Shown: in pieces, positions 1 to 8,923 of the stretch
How positions within the stretch are numbered: the stretch's first letter is position 1
How the letters are laid out: each line of letters begins with the position of its first letter
From: a virus
Virus record (IMG/VR): IMGVR_UViG_3300020420_001021
Coordinates: 1 to 38,370 of that record
Length of the DNA stretch: 38,370 nucleotides
Strand: one strand, 5' to 3'
Made by a program: the position numbers and the translations under genes
The notes under the pieces: model-generated
The model's database searches: none
Told to the model about the DNA's origin: nothing
Seen by the model: only the letters and a program-made list of their open reading frames with translations

Positions 1-2
1 AA

Positions 3-1061
3 GGATATAGTGAGTATATGGTTTTTAGTTCTAAAGACAATTACAAAACACCTGATAACTTTGATTTTTGGATGGCAAGAAATATTTTAGCTAGTGATTT
101 TAATGGTGATGGTATTGATGATGTATTGTTTATTCAACACGGTCCAGATTTTGAACCGTGGAAACCTCAACCTAATATTGTTATGTTGAGTACTCCAAAT
201 GGTTACAAAAGAATTAAGTTAAACGAAAAAGGATTACATCATGGCGGTGCAACAGGTGATATTGATGGTGATGGTGATATAGATATTGTTGCTACAGTCA
301 CAAATAAGAAAACTATATCAGCATACTACAATGATGGCAATGGTAACTTCAAACGTAAGACAGTAGTAAGTGCAGGAAAACGTTATAACAATGTTCAGTT
401 ATGGGATATAGATAATGACGGCAATCTTGATATGTTATTAGATGGCGGCGATCCTAGTACAGTAGTATATTGGGGAGACGGCAAAGGTAAGTTTAAATCC
501 AAAACTATAATAAATGGTTTGAATACCAGAAATATGCAGGACGCAGAATTTACTGACTTGGATAACGATGGCAATGTAGATATACTAATGCTATCTAGTC
601 TTAAAGGCAGTAATAGAATGTATTACTCAGGATATAGTATTGATAGAATAGAATTTAATGGAAGAGGTTATGTCGTGGATACTATTCACGAACAACCAGA
701 AGATCCAAACGATTGGGTTTGGCATCCATATTTAAGTGGTTGTGATTTGAATAACGATGGTGACACTGATATCGTAATTGAGATATTTGGACAGTTTGGA
801 AACGAATATACACAAAACTTAGATAAAGTAGTGTTCCATAATGAGATAAATAACTTTACAAAGTATAGAGTTCTTTCAACTTTATATCTTCCAGGAAACT
901 TTTACGAAATATCCAAAGTTCAAAACCTAGCTAAGAAGTTAGGCATTTCAGTAGAACGTTACAATACAGATAAGACTTACTTTCCCATAACAGATAAGAT
1001 TAAAAAGGATCACAAGCATCACGTTTTAAAGAAAAACAATGTATTTCATGTTTGGTGGTAG
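3..1061 (+). CDS. VCBS/FG-GAP calcium-repeat protein, 5'-truncated by window edge
   Basis: Five Asp-rich calcium-binding loops of the DxDxDGxxD type are visible, at about residues 27-35, 81-89, 130-138, 180-188 and 243-251 counted from the ATG at 18. Their spacing is that of FG-GAP/VCBS beta-propeller repeats, which are found in extracellular, adhesive or carbohydrate-binding proteins. The reading frame is open leftward from the ATG to the window edge, so the gene probably starts upstream and the N-terminus is missing. The last 60 or so residues are basic and lack repeats. A virion surface or adsorption protein is possible, but nothing here proves it. The repeat assignment is firm; the role is unknown. 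Confidence 0.75.
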   Translation, partial: GYSEYMVFSSKDNYKTPDNFDFWMARNILASDFNGDGIDDVLFIQHGPDFEPWKPQPNIVMLSTPNGYKRIKLNEKGLHHGGATGDIDGDGDIDIVATVTNKKTISAYYNDGNGNFKRKTVVSAGKRYNNVQLWDIDNDGNLDMLLDGGDPSTVVYWGDGKGKFKSKTIINGLNTRNMQDAEFTDLDNDGNVDILMLSSLKGSNRMYYSGYSIDRIEFNGRGYVVDTIHEQPEDPNDWVWHPYLSGCDLNNDGDTDIVIEIFGQFGNEYTQNLDKVVFHNEINNFTKYRVLSTLYLPGNFYEISKVQNLAKKLGISVERYNTDKTYFPITDKIKKDHKHHVLKKNNVFHVWW

Positions 1062-1092
1062 TCTTAATTAAGCATTAGGTAAATATAATTAT

Positions 1093-2661
1093 ATGTGGTT
1101 ATCGTGGGAAAATTACTCAGGCATCCAGTGGGGCATTACGGCTAATGCCCATGATGCATCTTTAACAGTAACAAAAGATAACGATATTCTTTTTGCGGCT
1201 CATGCAGAAAGAACAAGTGGTATAAAATTTGATCCTGTATTAAATCAAGAAATTATAGATCAAGCTATGGAGTTTGGTGATCCAAGATGTATTCATTGGT
1301 ATGAAACTTCATGGTTAAAACGAATACGTCAACTATATGCAAAACAATGGAAGACGGCTTGGAAAAAACCAGGACCTCATCATACACTTTTAAAATATGG
1401 ATTTAACGGCGTTGATCAAGGCCTAGATGATTGGGACGATTCAATGCATTTGGATTTAAGAAGAGTTAAACTATTTAATCATAGACATCATCGTACTCAT
1501 GCATCAGCAGGATATTATACCAGTAGTTTTAATGATGCGGCAGTTCTAGTTATTGATTCAATAGGAGAGTTTGAAACTCTTACAATCTGGAAAGGTGAAG
1601 GAACAAAGTTAACGAAAGTATATAGTCAATCATATCCACATAGTGTTGGTTTATGGTATAGTGCAATGACTCAACGTATTGGTTTGAAACCTAATGAAGA
1701 AGAATATATTTTAATGGGTTGGTCAGCATTAGGTGATCCAGAAAAATATGCAGATAAAATTTGGAATGACTTCTTTTATCCATTAACAGATGAATTTCCT
1801 CACATAAAACTTAAACACAATTTACATAGAGGTTGTAGATGGTGGGCACCAGAGCTAAACACAATTCAGGACTATGCAGATATTGCGGCTGGAACACAGG
1901 CAGTATATGAAAAAATATTTAAGCATCTATTACTTTCTACAAAGAAGATGGTGGATAGTAATAACCTAGTAATAATGGGAGGTTGTGCCTTAAATTGTGT
2001 AGCAAACACAATGGCTCATGACATATATAAAAATGTTTGGATTATGCCAAACCCAGGTGATGCAGGAAGTTCATTAGGTGCAATACTTTCAGCTAGAAAG
2101 GACTTTATAGAATGGAATGGTCCTTATTTAGGATATGATATTAAAGGAAAATATCCTGTTAATGGAATATTAAATGAATTAAAAACCAATAGACTTGTTG
2201 GTTGTGCAAATGGCAAAGCAGAATTTGGTCCGAGAGCATTAGGAAATAGAACATTATTTGCTGACCCTAGAGGAAAAGATGTTAAGGATTTAGTTAATAC
2301 AGTTAAGAAGAGAGAAGAGTTTAGACCCTTTGCACCAGTAATAAAACAAGAAAAATTACATGACTATTTTGATTGTAATTTTAACAGTTCACCCTATATG
2401 CAGTATATTGGAAAGACTAAAGATCCTGATAGTTTTCCAGCAATTACACATTTAGATGGTACAAGTAGAATACAAACAGTAACAAGAAAGCAACATAAAG
2501 GGCTCTATGAGCTCTTAGATAAGTGGGAATCAGCCACTGGTTGCCCTATGCTCTTAAACACATCACTAAATATTAAGGGCGAACCAATGGTAGACACGGA
2601 GGAAGATGCAAAACGTTGGGAAGATCTTTATAAAGTAAAAGTGCTTACAAAGGAAGTATAA
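1093..2661 (+). CDS. NodU/CmcH-family carbamoyltransferase
   Basis: This 522-residue protein has the two-domain layout of carbamoyltransferases (NodU, CmcH, TobZ), which transfer a carbamoyl group from carbamoyl phosphate through a carbamoyl-adenylate. An N-terminal ASKHA-like start (GITANAHDASLTV) is followed by a His-rich segment (HRHHRTHASAGYYTS) and the phosphate-binding stretches GGCALNCVANT and PNPGDAGSSLGA. The C-terminal YrdC-like domain carries GKAEFGPRALGNRT, RPFAPV and NTSLNIKGEPMV. It is close to the usual family length and appears intact. The acceptor is unknown; nearby glycosyltransferases suggest a sugar. The next gene begins at the base after its stop codon, indicating an operon. 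Confidence 0.9.
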   Translation: MWLSWENYSGIQWGITANAHDASLTVTKDNDILFAAHAERTSGIKFDPVLNQEIIDQAMEFGDPRCIHWYETSWLKRIRQLYAKQWKTAWKKPGPHHTLLKYGFNGVDQGLDDWDDSMHLDLRRVKLFNHRHHRTHASAGYYTSSFNDAAVLVIDSIGEFETLTIWKGEGTKLTKVYSQSYPHSVGLWYSAMTQRIGLKPNEEEYILMGWSALGDPEKYADKIWNDFFYPLTDEFPHIKLKHNLHRGCRWWAPELNTIQDYADIAAGTQAVYEKIFKHLLLSTKKMVDSNNLVIMGGCALNCVANTMAHDIYKNVWIMPNPGDAGSSLGAILSARKDFIEWNGPYLGYDIKGKYPVNGILNELKTNRLVGCANGKAEFGPRALGNRTLFADPRGKDVKDLVNTVKKREEFRPFAPVIKQEKLHDYFDCNFNSSPYMQYIGKTKDPDSFPAITHLDGTSRIQTVTRKQHKGLYELLDKWESATGCPMLLNTSLNIKGEPMVDTEEDAKRWEDLYKVKVLTKEV

Positions 2662-3243
2662 ATGTACGTTGAAACTATTAACCCAGTTAGGTTTAAAGTG
2701 ACAGGTAATGACCTTCAAGGATTCTTTCAAGGACTTATAACTAATAACATAAAAAATATAGATGGCAAGTTAGAGAGTTTTATATTAACACGACAAGGTA
2801 AGATTAAACATCAGATAACCATAACAGATAATGGAGATTGTTATATTGTAGAATGTTCAAACGATCAAAGTAATTTAGGATCTTTCCTAAAACAATATGC
2901 TCCTCTTTCTAAAGTAACAGTGGAAAGTGAAAGCATTGATAAAGATCAATTTAATAAGGAATACTTTTTAAAACTATTAGAGCAAGGTAAAATAGATACA
3001 AACTTCTTAACTCAACCATCTTTATATCCAGCAGAAGTAAACGAAGATCTAGTTGATTATAAAAAAGGTTGCTATGTAGGACAAGAAGTAGTAGCAAGAA
3101 TGAAATTCAAACAGAAGAACAAAAAGATAGTTAAAATATTTAGAGAAGAACAGTTAACGGCAACTCACTTACCTGCTAGTTATAAAATCCTATCAAAGAT
3201 AGACAATTACGTTATTATCAAAAAACCTAGGGAAGAAGAATGA
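2662..3243 (+). CDS. ygfZ: YgfZ/GcvT-type folate-binding Fe-S cluster protein, short form
   Basis: The signature KGCYVGQE (around residue 130) with the preceding Pro-Ala-Glu-rich stretch is diagnostic of YgfZ, a tetrahydrofolate-binding protein that helps make or repair iron-sulfur clusters, with the conserved Cys in KGC. The N-terminus (residues 1-25, ending GLITNNI) matches the start of the folate-binding domain. At 193 residues it is much shorter than the roughly 325-residue bacterial form and seems to lack part of the middle and most of the C-terminal barrel. The stop codon overlaps the next start by four bases (ATGA). Given the several radical SAM proteins downstream, a role in Fe-S upkeep is a reasonable inference. 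Confidence 0.85.
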   Translation: MYVETINPVRFKVTGNDLQGFFQGLITNNIKNIDGKLESFILTRQGKIKHQITITDNGDCYIVECSNDQSNLGSFLKQYAPLSKVTVESESIDKDQFNKEYFLKLLEQGKIDTNFLTQPSLYPAEVNEDLVDYKKGCYVGQEVVARMKFKQKNKKIVKIFREEQLTATHLPASYKILSKIDNYVIIKKPREEE

Positions 3244-3689
3244 AGATATTAATTATGGGTTTACCCGGTAGTGGTAAAAGTACTTTAGCAGAACCATTAG
3301 CAAATGAATTAGGTGGTATTTGGATTAACGCAGACGCAGTAAGAAAACAATATGATGACTGGGATTTCTCTACTGAAGGAAGATTAAGACAAGCTAACCG
3401 AATGAAACAAATTTCAGATGGTGTAGTAATGGCAGGAAAAATAGCAATAGCAGACTTTATTTGTCCAACACGAGAAGCAAGATTACATTTTGATCCTGAT
3501 TATATAGTCTGGATGGATACAATTAAAAAGGGAAAATATGATGATACAAATAAACTATTTGAACCGCCAGATCTTAGTGTAGTAAATTATCATGTAGCAA
3601 AATGGTTTACTGATACTCATGCACAATTAGCAGAAGTCGTAAAAAATTTTACGCAGAGACAAATGGAGAATAATAACAATGCAGTTTGA
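3240..3689 (+). CDS. APS-kinase-like P-loop kinase
   Basis: A Walker A motif GLPGSGKST lies at residues 7-15. The following WINADAVRKQYDDWDFS and FICPTREAR stretches parallel the DGDNVR...LGFS and SPFREDR motifs of adenylylsulfate kinase (CysC), which makes PAPS from APS. The C-terminal part (KLFEPPD) also fits. At 149 residues it is shorter than typical CysC (about 200), so the substrate could differ. The stop overlaps the following nucleotidyltransferase by 11 bases, so the two are probably co-translated. A kinase for a modified nucleotide or sugar is the alternative. P-loop kinase is certain; APS specificity is only probable. Confidence 0.75.
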   Translation: MKILIMGLPGSGKSTLAEPLANELGGIWINADAVRKQYDDWDFSTEGRLRQANRMKQISDGVVMAGKIAIADFICPTREARLHFDPDYIVWMDTIKKGKYDDTNKLFEPPDLSVVNYHVAKWFTDTHAQLAEVVKNFTQRQMENNNNAV

Positions 3690-4092
3690 TTGGAAAAAGC
3701 CCACAGTTCAAATGCTTGGCAGATGGCAACCCTGGCATGATGGACATACAGAATTATTTAAAAAAGCCCTTGACAATACTGGGCAGGTATGTATAATGGT
3801 AAGAGACGTACATGGAATCGAAGATAATCCGTTTGACTTCAACCAAATAGTAGTTAATATACGGAACAGTTTAGAAGAACATGGCTTTAAAATGAATGAA
3901 GATTATGTAGTTATGAAACTACCTAATATTGTTGATATCAGCTATGGTCGTGGAGTAGGGTATACATTTACCCAACATGATTTGGGAGAAGAAGTACACA
4001 AAATTAGTGCTACCAATATTAGAGCAGATATGCGAGAGCGAGGACAAATAGTATACTCCAACATGAAGCACGAAGATTGGCCAGAAGGATAA
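3679..4092 (+). CDS. Nucleotidyltransferase (HxGH superfamily; cytidylyl/adenylyl type)
   Basis: Residues 14-23 read GRWQPWHDGH, the nucleotide-binding T/HxGH-type motif of the superfamily that includes NMN adenylyltransferase, phosphopantetheine adenylyltransferase and ATP sulfurylase. The second signature, ISATNIRADMRERG, begins at residue 109 and matches the C-terminal ISGTxIR motif. The protein (137 residues) is a single compact domain. Because it overlaps an APS-kinase-like gene, an ATP-sulfurylase-like activity is tempting, but the motif looks closer to NadM-type NMN adenylyltransferases. The substrate cannot be told from sequence alone. Confidence 0.8.
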   Translation: MQFDWKKPTVQMLGRWQPWHDGHTELFKKALDNTGQVCIMVRDVHGIEDNPFDFNQIVVNIRNSLEEHGFKMNEDYVVMKLPNIVDISYGRGVGYTFTQHDLGEEVHKISATNIRADMRERGQIVYSNMKHEDWPEG

Positions 4093-4095
4093 GAT

Positions 4096-4206
4096 ATGTT
4101 TATTTGGAATTGGATAAAAAAGAAAATTGATAAGTGGAAATACAAACGTAAACTTAAAGCAAAAATGAAAAAATTACAAGATGAAGATCCATATATTTAC
4201 GATTAG
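4096..4206 (+). CDS. Small basic protein, 36 aa
   Basis: An ATG three bases after the preceding stop opens a 36-codon frame ending in TAG. The peptide begins MFIWNWIKKK, is very rich in Lys/Arg, with a long amphipathic helical stretch, and ends in DPYIYD. The frame fills the gap between the nucleotidyltransferase and glyA exactly, and an RBS-like AGGGGAG follows for glyA. Small basic proteins with a similar ending are familiar to me from marine T4-like phages, but that is memory, not a search. The function is unknown. Confidence 0.6.
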   Translation: MFIWNWIKKKIDKWKYKRKLKAKMKKLQDEDPYIYD

Positions 4207-4216
4207 GGGAGTGTAA

Positions 4217-5359
4217 ATGGATATTAGAGTAGCAGAAATTTTAGATAAAGAATTAGATAGACAAACTTCAACTATTGAATTAATTGCAAGTGAAAACTTT
4301 GCTTCAAAAAGTGTTATGGATCTTGCAGGCTCTGTATTTACAAATAAGTATGCAGAAGGTTACCCAGGTAAAAGATATTACAATGGTTGTGAACATATGG
4401 ACGAGATAGAAGATCTTGCCATTGAAGAACTAAAGAAACTATATGTTTGTAATTTTGCTAATGTACAACCACATTCAGGAGTAAATGCTAACACCGCAGT
4501 ATATCAAGCATTCATGAAACCTGGTGATATATTAATGGGTATGGATTTAGCAAGTGGCGGACACTTGTCACATGGTGCACCACCAACATTAAGTGGTAAA
4601 GTTTACAATTCAATAACCTATGGTGTTGATGAAAACGGTTTGTTAGATTATGACTATATCGAAAGAGTAGCCATGCTGAATAAACCTAAAGTAATTGTTG
4701 CAGGTGCAAGTGCATATCCAAGACAAATAGATTGGTTAGCATTTAGAAGAATTGCAGATACTGTAGGTGCTATATTAGTCGTAGACATGGCACACTATTC
4801 TGGACTAATTGCTGGCAAGGCTTATGACAGTCCGTTGGCATATGCAGACGTAGTTACCAGTACTACACACAAAACTTTACGTGGTCCACGTGGAGGTATG
4901 ATATTATGGAACAAAGAAGAATATACTAAAAGGATTAATAGCAGTATATTTCCTGGTACACAGGGCGGTCCATTAATGAACATCATTGCCGCCAAAGCAC
5001 AATGTTATATAGAAGCAAACACAGATGAATTCAAAGAATACTCTCAGCAGGTTATTAAAAATGCTAGGGCAATGGCAAAAATATTTATAGAAAACAATTT
5101 TAAACTCTTGACTAATGGTACAGATAGTCATATACTATTATTAGATTTAAGTGATAGCAAATGGTCTGGTAGAGAAGCCGCTGATATATTAGAAAAGAAT
5201 AATATAACAGTAAACAAAAATGGAGTACCAAATGATCCCAGAAACTTTATAGAAACAAGTGGTATAAGAATTGGTACTGCCGCTGAAACAACCAGAGGAC
5301 ATAAGGAAGAATGGTTTTCTAACCTTGCTCAACAAATTGTAGATTTATTAAATGAATAG
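4217..5359 (+). CDS. glyA: Serine hydroxymethyltransferase
   Basis: The PLP-dependent enzyme converts serine and tetrahydrofolate to glycine and 5,10-methylene-tetrahydrofolate, the one-carbon donor for thymidylate. The start IELIASENFAS, the motif YAEGYPGKRYYNGCE and the PLP-lysine segment TSTTHKTLRGPRGG (Lys about residue 219) are canonical. At 380 residues it is slightly shorter than bacterial GlyA (about 415), with the loss towards the C-terminus. An AGGGGAG ribosome-binding site precedes the ATG. The stop overlaps the downstream methyltransferase by eight bases. All visible catalytic features are present, so it is probably active. Confidence 0.95.
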   Translation: MDIRVAEILDKELDRQTSTIELIASENFASKSVMDLAGSVFTNKYAEGYPGKRYYNGCEHMDEIEDLAIEELKKLYVCNFANVQPHSGVNANTAVYQAFMKPGDILMGMDLASGGHLSHGAPPTLSGKVYNSITYGVDENGLLDYDYIERVAMLNKPKVIVAGASAYPRQIDWLAFRRIADTVGAILVVDMAHYSGLIAGKAYDSPLAYADVVTSTTHKTLRGPRGGMILWNKEEYTKRINSSIFPGTQGGPLMNIIAAKAQCYIEANTDEFKEYSQQVIKNARAMAKIFIENNFKLLTNGTDSHILLLDLSDSKWSGREAADILEKNNITVNKNGVPNDPRNFIETSGIRIGTAAETTRGHKEEWFSNLAQQIVDLLNE

Positions 5360-6029
5360 AAAAATTTATAATAGAATAACTGAAATAGTTAAAAGTAGTC
5401 CTTCTACGTTATACAATTATTCGGAAATGCAAAATGCTATCAGAGGCATTTTTGATGTTAACGTTGAAATCAATGATCAAGACAATTTAATACAGATTGC
5501 TGACAAAACTGATAAAGCAGTATTAGGAAAATATTTTGCTGAAGTATGGCAATCAAAAACAAAATCATACAAGTATAGTGGACTAGCATTAATTGATGAA
5601 GTAAACAACTTAAAGCCAAGAAGTGTTTTAGATCTTGGTTGCGGGTTTAATGAATTCAAAGGAAAGATAAAAAATGTAATTGGTATTGATCCTTATAATA
5701 AAAAGGCAGATATACAATCAAGTATTCTTGAATACCAAAGTAAAGTTCCGTATGATGTGGTAATTAGTTTAGGTAGTATTAATTTTGGTACAGTAGATAA
5801 TATACTACAAGAACTAAAACACGCAGTGAAATTAACAACAAAGGGAGGACTTATGTTCTTCCGTGTTAATCCAGGTAAACTTCACCAGGCAAAAGAATCA
5901 CAATGGATTGAATTTTTTGATTGGAATACAGAGTTTATACTGAATAGTGCTAATCTACTTGGATGTCAAGTAGTTAGTATTAAGCCAGATGGAGACCGTT
6001 TCTACTTTGTCTGGAAGGTATTGGGATAA
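5352..6029 (+). CDS. Class I SAM-dependent methyltransferase
   Basis: The motif VLDLGCGFNEF (from residue 92) is the SAM-binding motif I of class I methyltransferases, followed by an acidic strand end (IGIDPY) and a post-motif region VPYDVVISLGSINFG. The first 80 residues are an unrecognised N-terminal part. The start overlaps glyA by eight bases, suggesting translational coupling. The product is 225 residues and looks complete. The methyl acceptor (nucleic acid, protein or small molecule) cannot be told. Confidence 0.75.
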   Translation: MNRKIYNRITEIVKSSPSTLYNYSEMQNAIRGIFDVNVEINDQDNLIQIADKTDKAVLGKYFAEVWQSKTKSYKYSGLALIDEVNNLKPRSVLDLGCGFNEFKGKIKNVIGIDPYNKKADIQSSILEYQSKVPYDVVISLGSINFGTVDNILQELKHAVKLTTKGGLMFFRVNPGKLHQAKESQWIEFFDWNTEFILNSANLLGCQVVSIKPDGDRFYFVWKVLG

Positions 6030-6032
6030 ATA
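6025..6032 (+). promoter_or_regulatory. Candidate T4-type late promoter box GATAAATA
   Basis: The octamer matches the T4 late -10 box TATAAATA at 7 of 8 positions. It lies at the end of the methyltransferase gene and in front of a 196-base gene-free leader before tctC. One-mismatch matches occur by chance in AT-rich DNA, so position is the main support. Confidence 0.45.
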
Positions 6033-6225
6033 AAGCTAGTGTAGAGTTACACAATCCCCTCAAATTTTATGATGGTTACTGTGGCGAATGCCGTAAACAG
6101 ATACAAACCATTACTCATCAAAGATGTTTTATCGGAATAACTTGCTGATCGGAGCAGGCATTTCCATGACTGAAACGTTGATTACAATGTTTCAAACACA
6201 AACAAGAAGTTAAGGAGAAACTAAT
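6030..6225 (+). promoter_or_regulatory. Gene-free structured leader of tctC
   Basis: This 196-base stretch has no convincing gene and is the longest non-coding gap in the window. It contains a small hairpin (GTGTA/TACAC, 6039-6052, loop GAGT) and a stronger one just before the ribosome-binding site at 6171-6194 (TGAAACGTTG/CAATGTTTCA with one G-U pair and loop ATTA). No T-run follows the second hairpin, so it is not a terminator. The RBS AAGGAG lies shortly before the ATG at 6226. I could not match it to a known riboswitch. An open frame without a start codon (6062-6148) encodes a CxxC peptide resembling the DCC thiol-oxidoreductase motif, possibly a gene remnant. Confidence 0.5.
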
Positions 6226-7329
6226 ATGATTAAGAAACTTCTAGCAACAGTAGCATTGACAGTTATGATGGCTACTTCAGCAGTAGCAGAAACTTTCGAA
6301 CTTCAGTTTCCGAACGGCCCAGGTAAAGGCGGTACGGCATTCTGGGGCGACACAGTAATGAAAGAGCTTAATGCCAAGCTCGAAAAATATGGGCATAATA
6401 TTATTCCACGTTACCTACCAGGACAACGTGGTAAAAAGTCTCTTAAAGACTATGGCGGTTCATATATGGAACGTCCAAAAACACTTATGATTGCACACGG
6501 TGGTAACGGTGAAGGCTTTCTTATTGAAGACGTAGGTGGTTTTGATTATCGTAACTACGATCCAGTGGTTGTAATGAATACTAATATCTGGGTTTCAATC
6601 AACGACGGTGTTGATTTTAAAAATGATGTAGTTAAATTTCCAGCAACTGGTGGTACAGGATTTGCCGCTGATATTATTGCAGTTGGTATGATGGCTTGTG
6701 GCCCTGAACTTAATGCAACAGTTGAAACGTTCTTATCATGTACTAGTGAACGTCTACGTTTCATTCCAGGATTTAATTCTGGTGGTGAAAGACGTCAAGC
6801 ATTTAGAAAAGGTCAGTTAGACTCAACACGTGATACACCACAAAGTTCAATGATGGCATATGGAGAACAGTATGCTTCAGGACAAAGTCGTGTATGGTTT
6901 GCACATGGTATTGTAGACGGTAAAGGTTCTGTCTACGGTGATCCAAATGCACCTGAAGGAGCACAATCATTCAACGAAGTTTATAAAGCTGAATATGGTG
7001 TTGAACCAAGTGGTCCTGTATATGATGCTTACAGAGCATTCCAAGGATATAGAGATGGTTTCCAGAAAACAATCTGGATTGCACCAAACTCTCCATACAA
7101 AGCAGACATCAATGCCGCAGTGGCAGAAATGTTAGCTGATCCAGAAGCAATGGCACGTCTAGATAAGAAACTAGGTGCGTTCCCTTGGTTAGCAGGTGAG
7201 GAAGTAAAAGCACATAGTGATTACTTATTCTCTCTAATTACAGAAGAACGTTTAGAAACACTTGTTATTCTTGCAAAAGAAGTATTCAAGTATAAAGATG
7301 CCTATGTAAAAACTGAGCTTCTAAAGTAA
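6226..7329 (+). CDS. tctC: TctC-like periplasmic solute-binding protein
   Basis: The N-terminus is a Sec signal peptide (two Lys, a hydrophobic core, cleavage expected after AVA near residue 21), so the protein is exported. The 367-residue product begins its mature part with a short strand and a Gly-rich PNGPGKGGTAF loop, like the ligand loop of Bug/TctC receptors of tripartite tricarboxylate transporters. Its position four bases upstream of tctA makes the receptor assignment strong. The ligand is probably a di- or tricarboxylate or similar organic acid. It has its own leader, a putative late promoter and a good AAGGAG ribosome-binding site. Confidence 0.8.
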   Translation: MIKKLLATVALTVMMATSAVAETFELQFPNGPGKGGTAFWGDTVMKELNAKLEKYGHNIIPRYLPGQRGKKSLKDYGGSYMERPKTLMIAHGGNGEGFLIEDVGGFDYRNYDPVVVMNTNIWVSINDGVDFKNDVVKFPATGGTGFAADIIAVGMMACGPELNATVETFLSCTSERLRFIPGFNSGGERRQAFRKGQLDSTRDTPQSSMMAYGEQYASGQSRVWFAHGIVDGKGSVYGDPNAPEGAQSFNEVYKAEYGVEPSGPVYDAYRAFQGYRDGFQKTIWIAPNSPYKADINAAVAEMLADPEAMARLDKKLGAFPWLAGEEVKAHSDYLFSLITEERLETLVILAKEVFKYKDAYVKTELLK

Positions 7330-7333
7330 TATA

Positions 7334-8899
7334 ATGGAGTGGATTCTTACATATCCAATCGCCGTGCAGTGGGCTATTATGCTCACTGCCGGTATCTTTT
7401 ATGGGGGACTGATCGGACTAATTCCTAGTGCAGGCCCAGGTAAAGCAATTATCATGCTCTTTGTTATTGTACAGAGTTTTGATTTTACTGGTGGTAATTA
7501 TCTATTCGTATTGTTTTCTATCGCAACAATGGTATCATGTACTATTGGTGACAGTTTCGCAAGTGTACTATTAGGTATACCTGGAGCGTCAGGAGCGGCA
7601 AGTACAATGGTAGATGGATTTCCTCTGGCAAAGCAGGGTAAGGCAAGTTATGCTCTTAGTTCTGCAATTACAGTAAGTACAGTTAATGGATTATTATTTG
7701 GTGCATTGGGTATGGCTATTATTCCTTTTTATGGACAGATAGCAGAATATGTAGGTGTACCAGAAATAGCAGGACTTATTCTTGTAGCATTCTGTTTAAT
7801 ATCAGTAGTGACTACCAAGAATATGTTTAGAAGTTTATGTGCCATAGGCGTAGGTTTATTTTTTGGATCTATTGGTTATGGTATGATGGGAGAAGTACGT
7901 AACACAGGTGGCTGGGAATATCTTGAAGATGGAGTACCAGTCGTCATTGTGGCGGCAGGGTTATTTGCTATTCCTGAATTATGGGAGGCTCTTACAACAA
8001 AATATCAAGTCGCAAAAATTTCACGTAAAGAACATAACCAACAAACTTGGGACGGCATTCTTGCTGTTTGGAAACATAAGTATCTAGCCTTTATGGGCGG
8101 ATGTATTGGTTTTGTTGTAGGTATTCTTCCTGGTACTGGTGGTGGTATTGGTGACTGGACAAGCTATAGTGCCACAGTAGCAATTAATAAAAAAGAAAAA
8201 GTAAAGTTTGGTACTGGAAATATCAAAGGTGTTATAGGACCTGAAGGTGCTAATAATGCTGGCAAGATGGGAGGCTTATTACCTACTATTATGTTTGGTA
8301 TTCCAGGCGGTAAAGTGTTTGCATTATTAATGGCACTATGGCTTTATATAGGCTTTGAAGTTGGTAATCCGTATATAATGGATGATACTCAATTTATTAA
8401 TAGTTTATTGAGTGGATATATGCTCGGAACGTTCTTTGCTGGTGTCTTAATGTTAGTGTTTGCAAGATGGTGTTGTAAGATTGTTTACATCAATCCATTG
8501 TATTGGATTCCTCCAATGTTAGCATTAACAATTTGGGCGGTTCTTGCAAGTAGATATTATTCAAGTGTATGGGAAGATTTAACAATGCTAGTGGCATTTG
8601 GTGCTATTGGTATGTTCTGTAAGTATCTTAAGTTTAGTAGACCTGCGTTACTTATGGCTTATATTTTATTCCCACGTATCGAGGCGTCTTATCTACAGTT
8701 ATCTAATGTATTCTTTTATGATGATATAAAGTCAGTATCAGCGGCATTATCTGGAGATTTTAGTTTATTAAGTCAAAACTATATCTTTAATAACCCTACA
8801 TTCATAGAACACCCAGCATTACCAATATGTATTTTAATTGGTATAGGGCTTCTGTTATACGGGTTCTTTAATAAGTCTCGAACAATGGACTATGCATAA
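7334..8899 (+). CDS. tctA: TctA-like tripartite tricarboxylate transporter permease
   Basis: The 521-residue, strongly hydrophobic protein has about 11-12 predicted membrane spans and the TctA signatures: GLIGLIPSAGPGKAI near the start, LLGIPGASGAASTMVDGFPL, a second GILPGTGGGIGDW loop, and GPEGANNAGKMG followed by FGIPGG. These two inverted Gly/Pro loops form the transport core of the large permease subunit. Length matches full-size TctA. The small subunit TctB, usually encoded between tctC and tctA, is missing; the gap is only four bases. The gene is followed by a strong terminator. It would act in the host inner membrane. Confidence 0.92.
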   Translation: MEWILTYPIAVQWAIMLTAGIFYGGLIGLIPSAGPGKAIIMLFVIVQSFDFTGGNYLFVLFSIATMVSCTIGDSFASVLLGIPGASGAASTMVDGFPLAKQGKASYALSSAITVSTVNGLLFGALGMAIIPFYGQIAEYVGVPEIAGLILVAFCLISVVTTKNMFRSLCAIGVGLFFGSIGYGMMGEVRNTGGWEYLEDGVPVVIVAAGLFAIPELWEALTTKYQVAKISRKEHNQQTWDGILAVWKHKYLAFMGGCIGFVVGILPGTGGGIGDWTSYSATVAINKKEKVKFGTGNIKGVIGPEGANNAGKMGGLLPTIMFGIPGGKVFALLMALWLYIGFEVGNPYIMDDTQFINSLLSGYMLGTFFAGVLMLVFARWCCKIVYINPLYWIPPMLALTIWAVLASRYYSSVWEDLTMLVAFGAIGMFCKYLKFSRPALLMAYILFPRIEASYLQLSNVFFYDDIKSVSAALSGDFSLLSQNYIFNNPTFIEHPALPICILIGIGLLLYGFFNKSRTMDYA

Positions 8900-8923
8900 C
8901 AAAACAATCCTTTGACATTAGGT

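Noticed and set aside
2498-2516. 8-bp hairpin in the carbamoyltransferase gene
   Set aside because: The loop is only three bases, there is no T-run, and it includes a wobble; likely chance within coding sequence.
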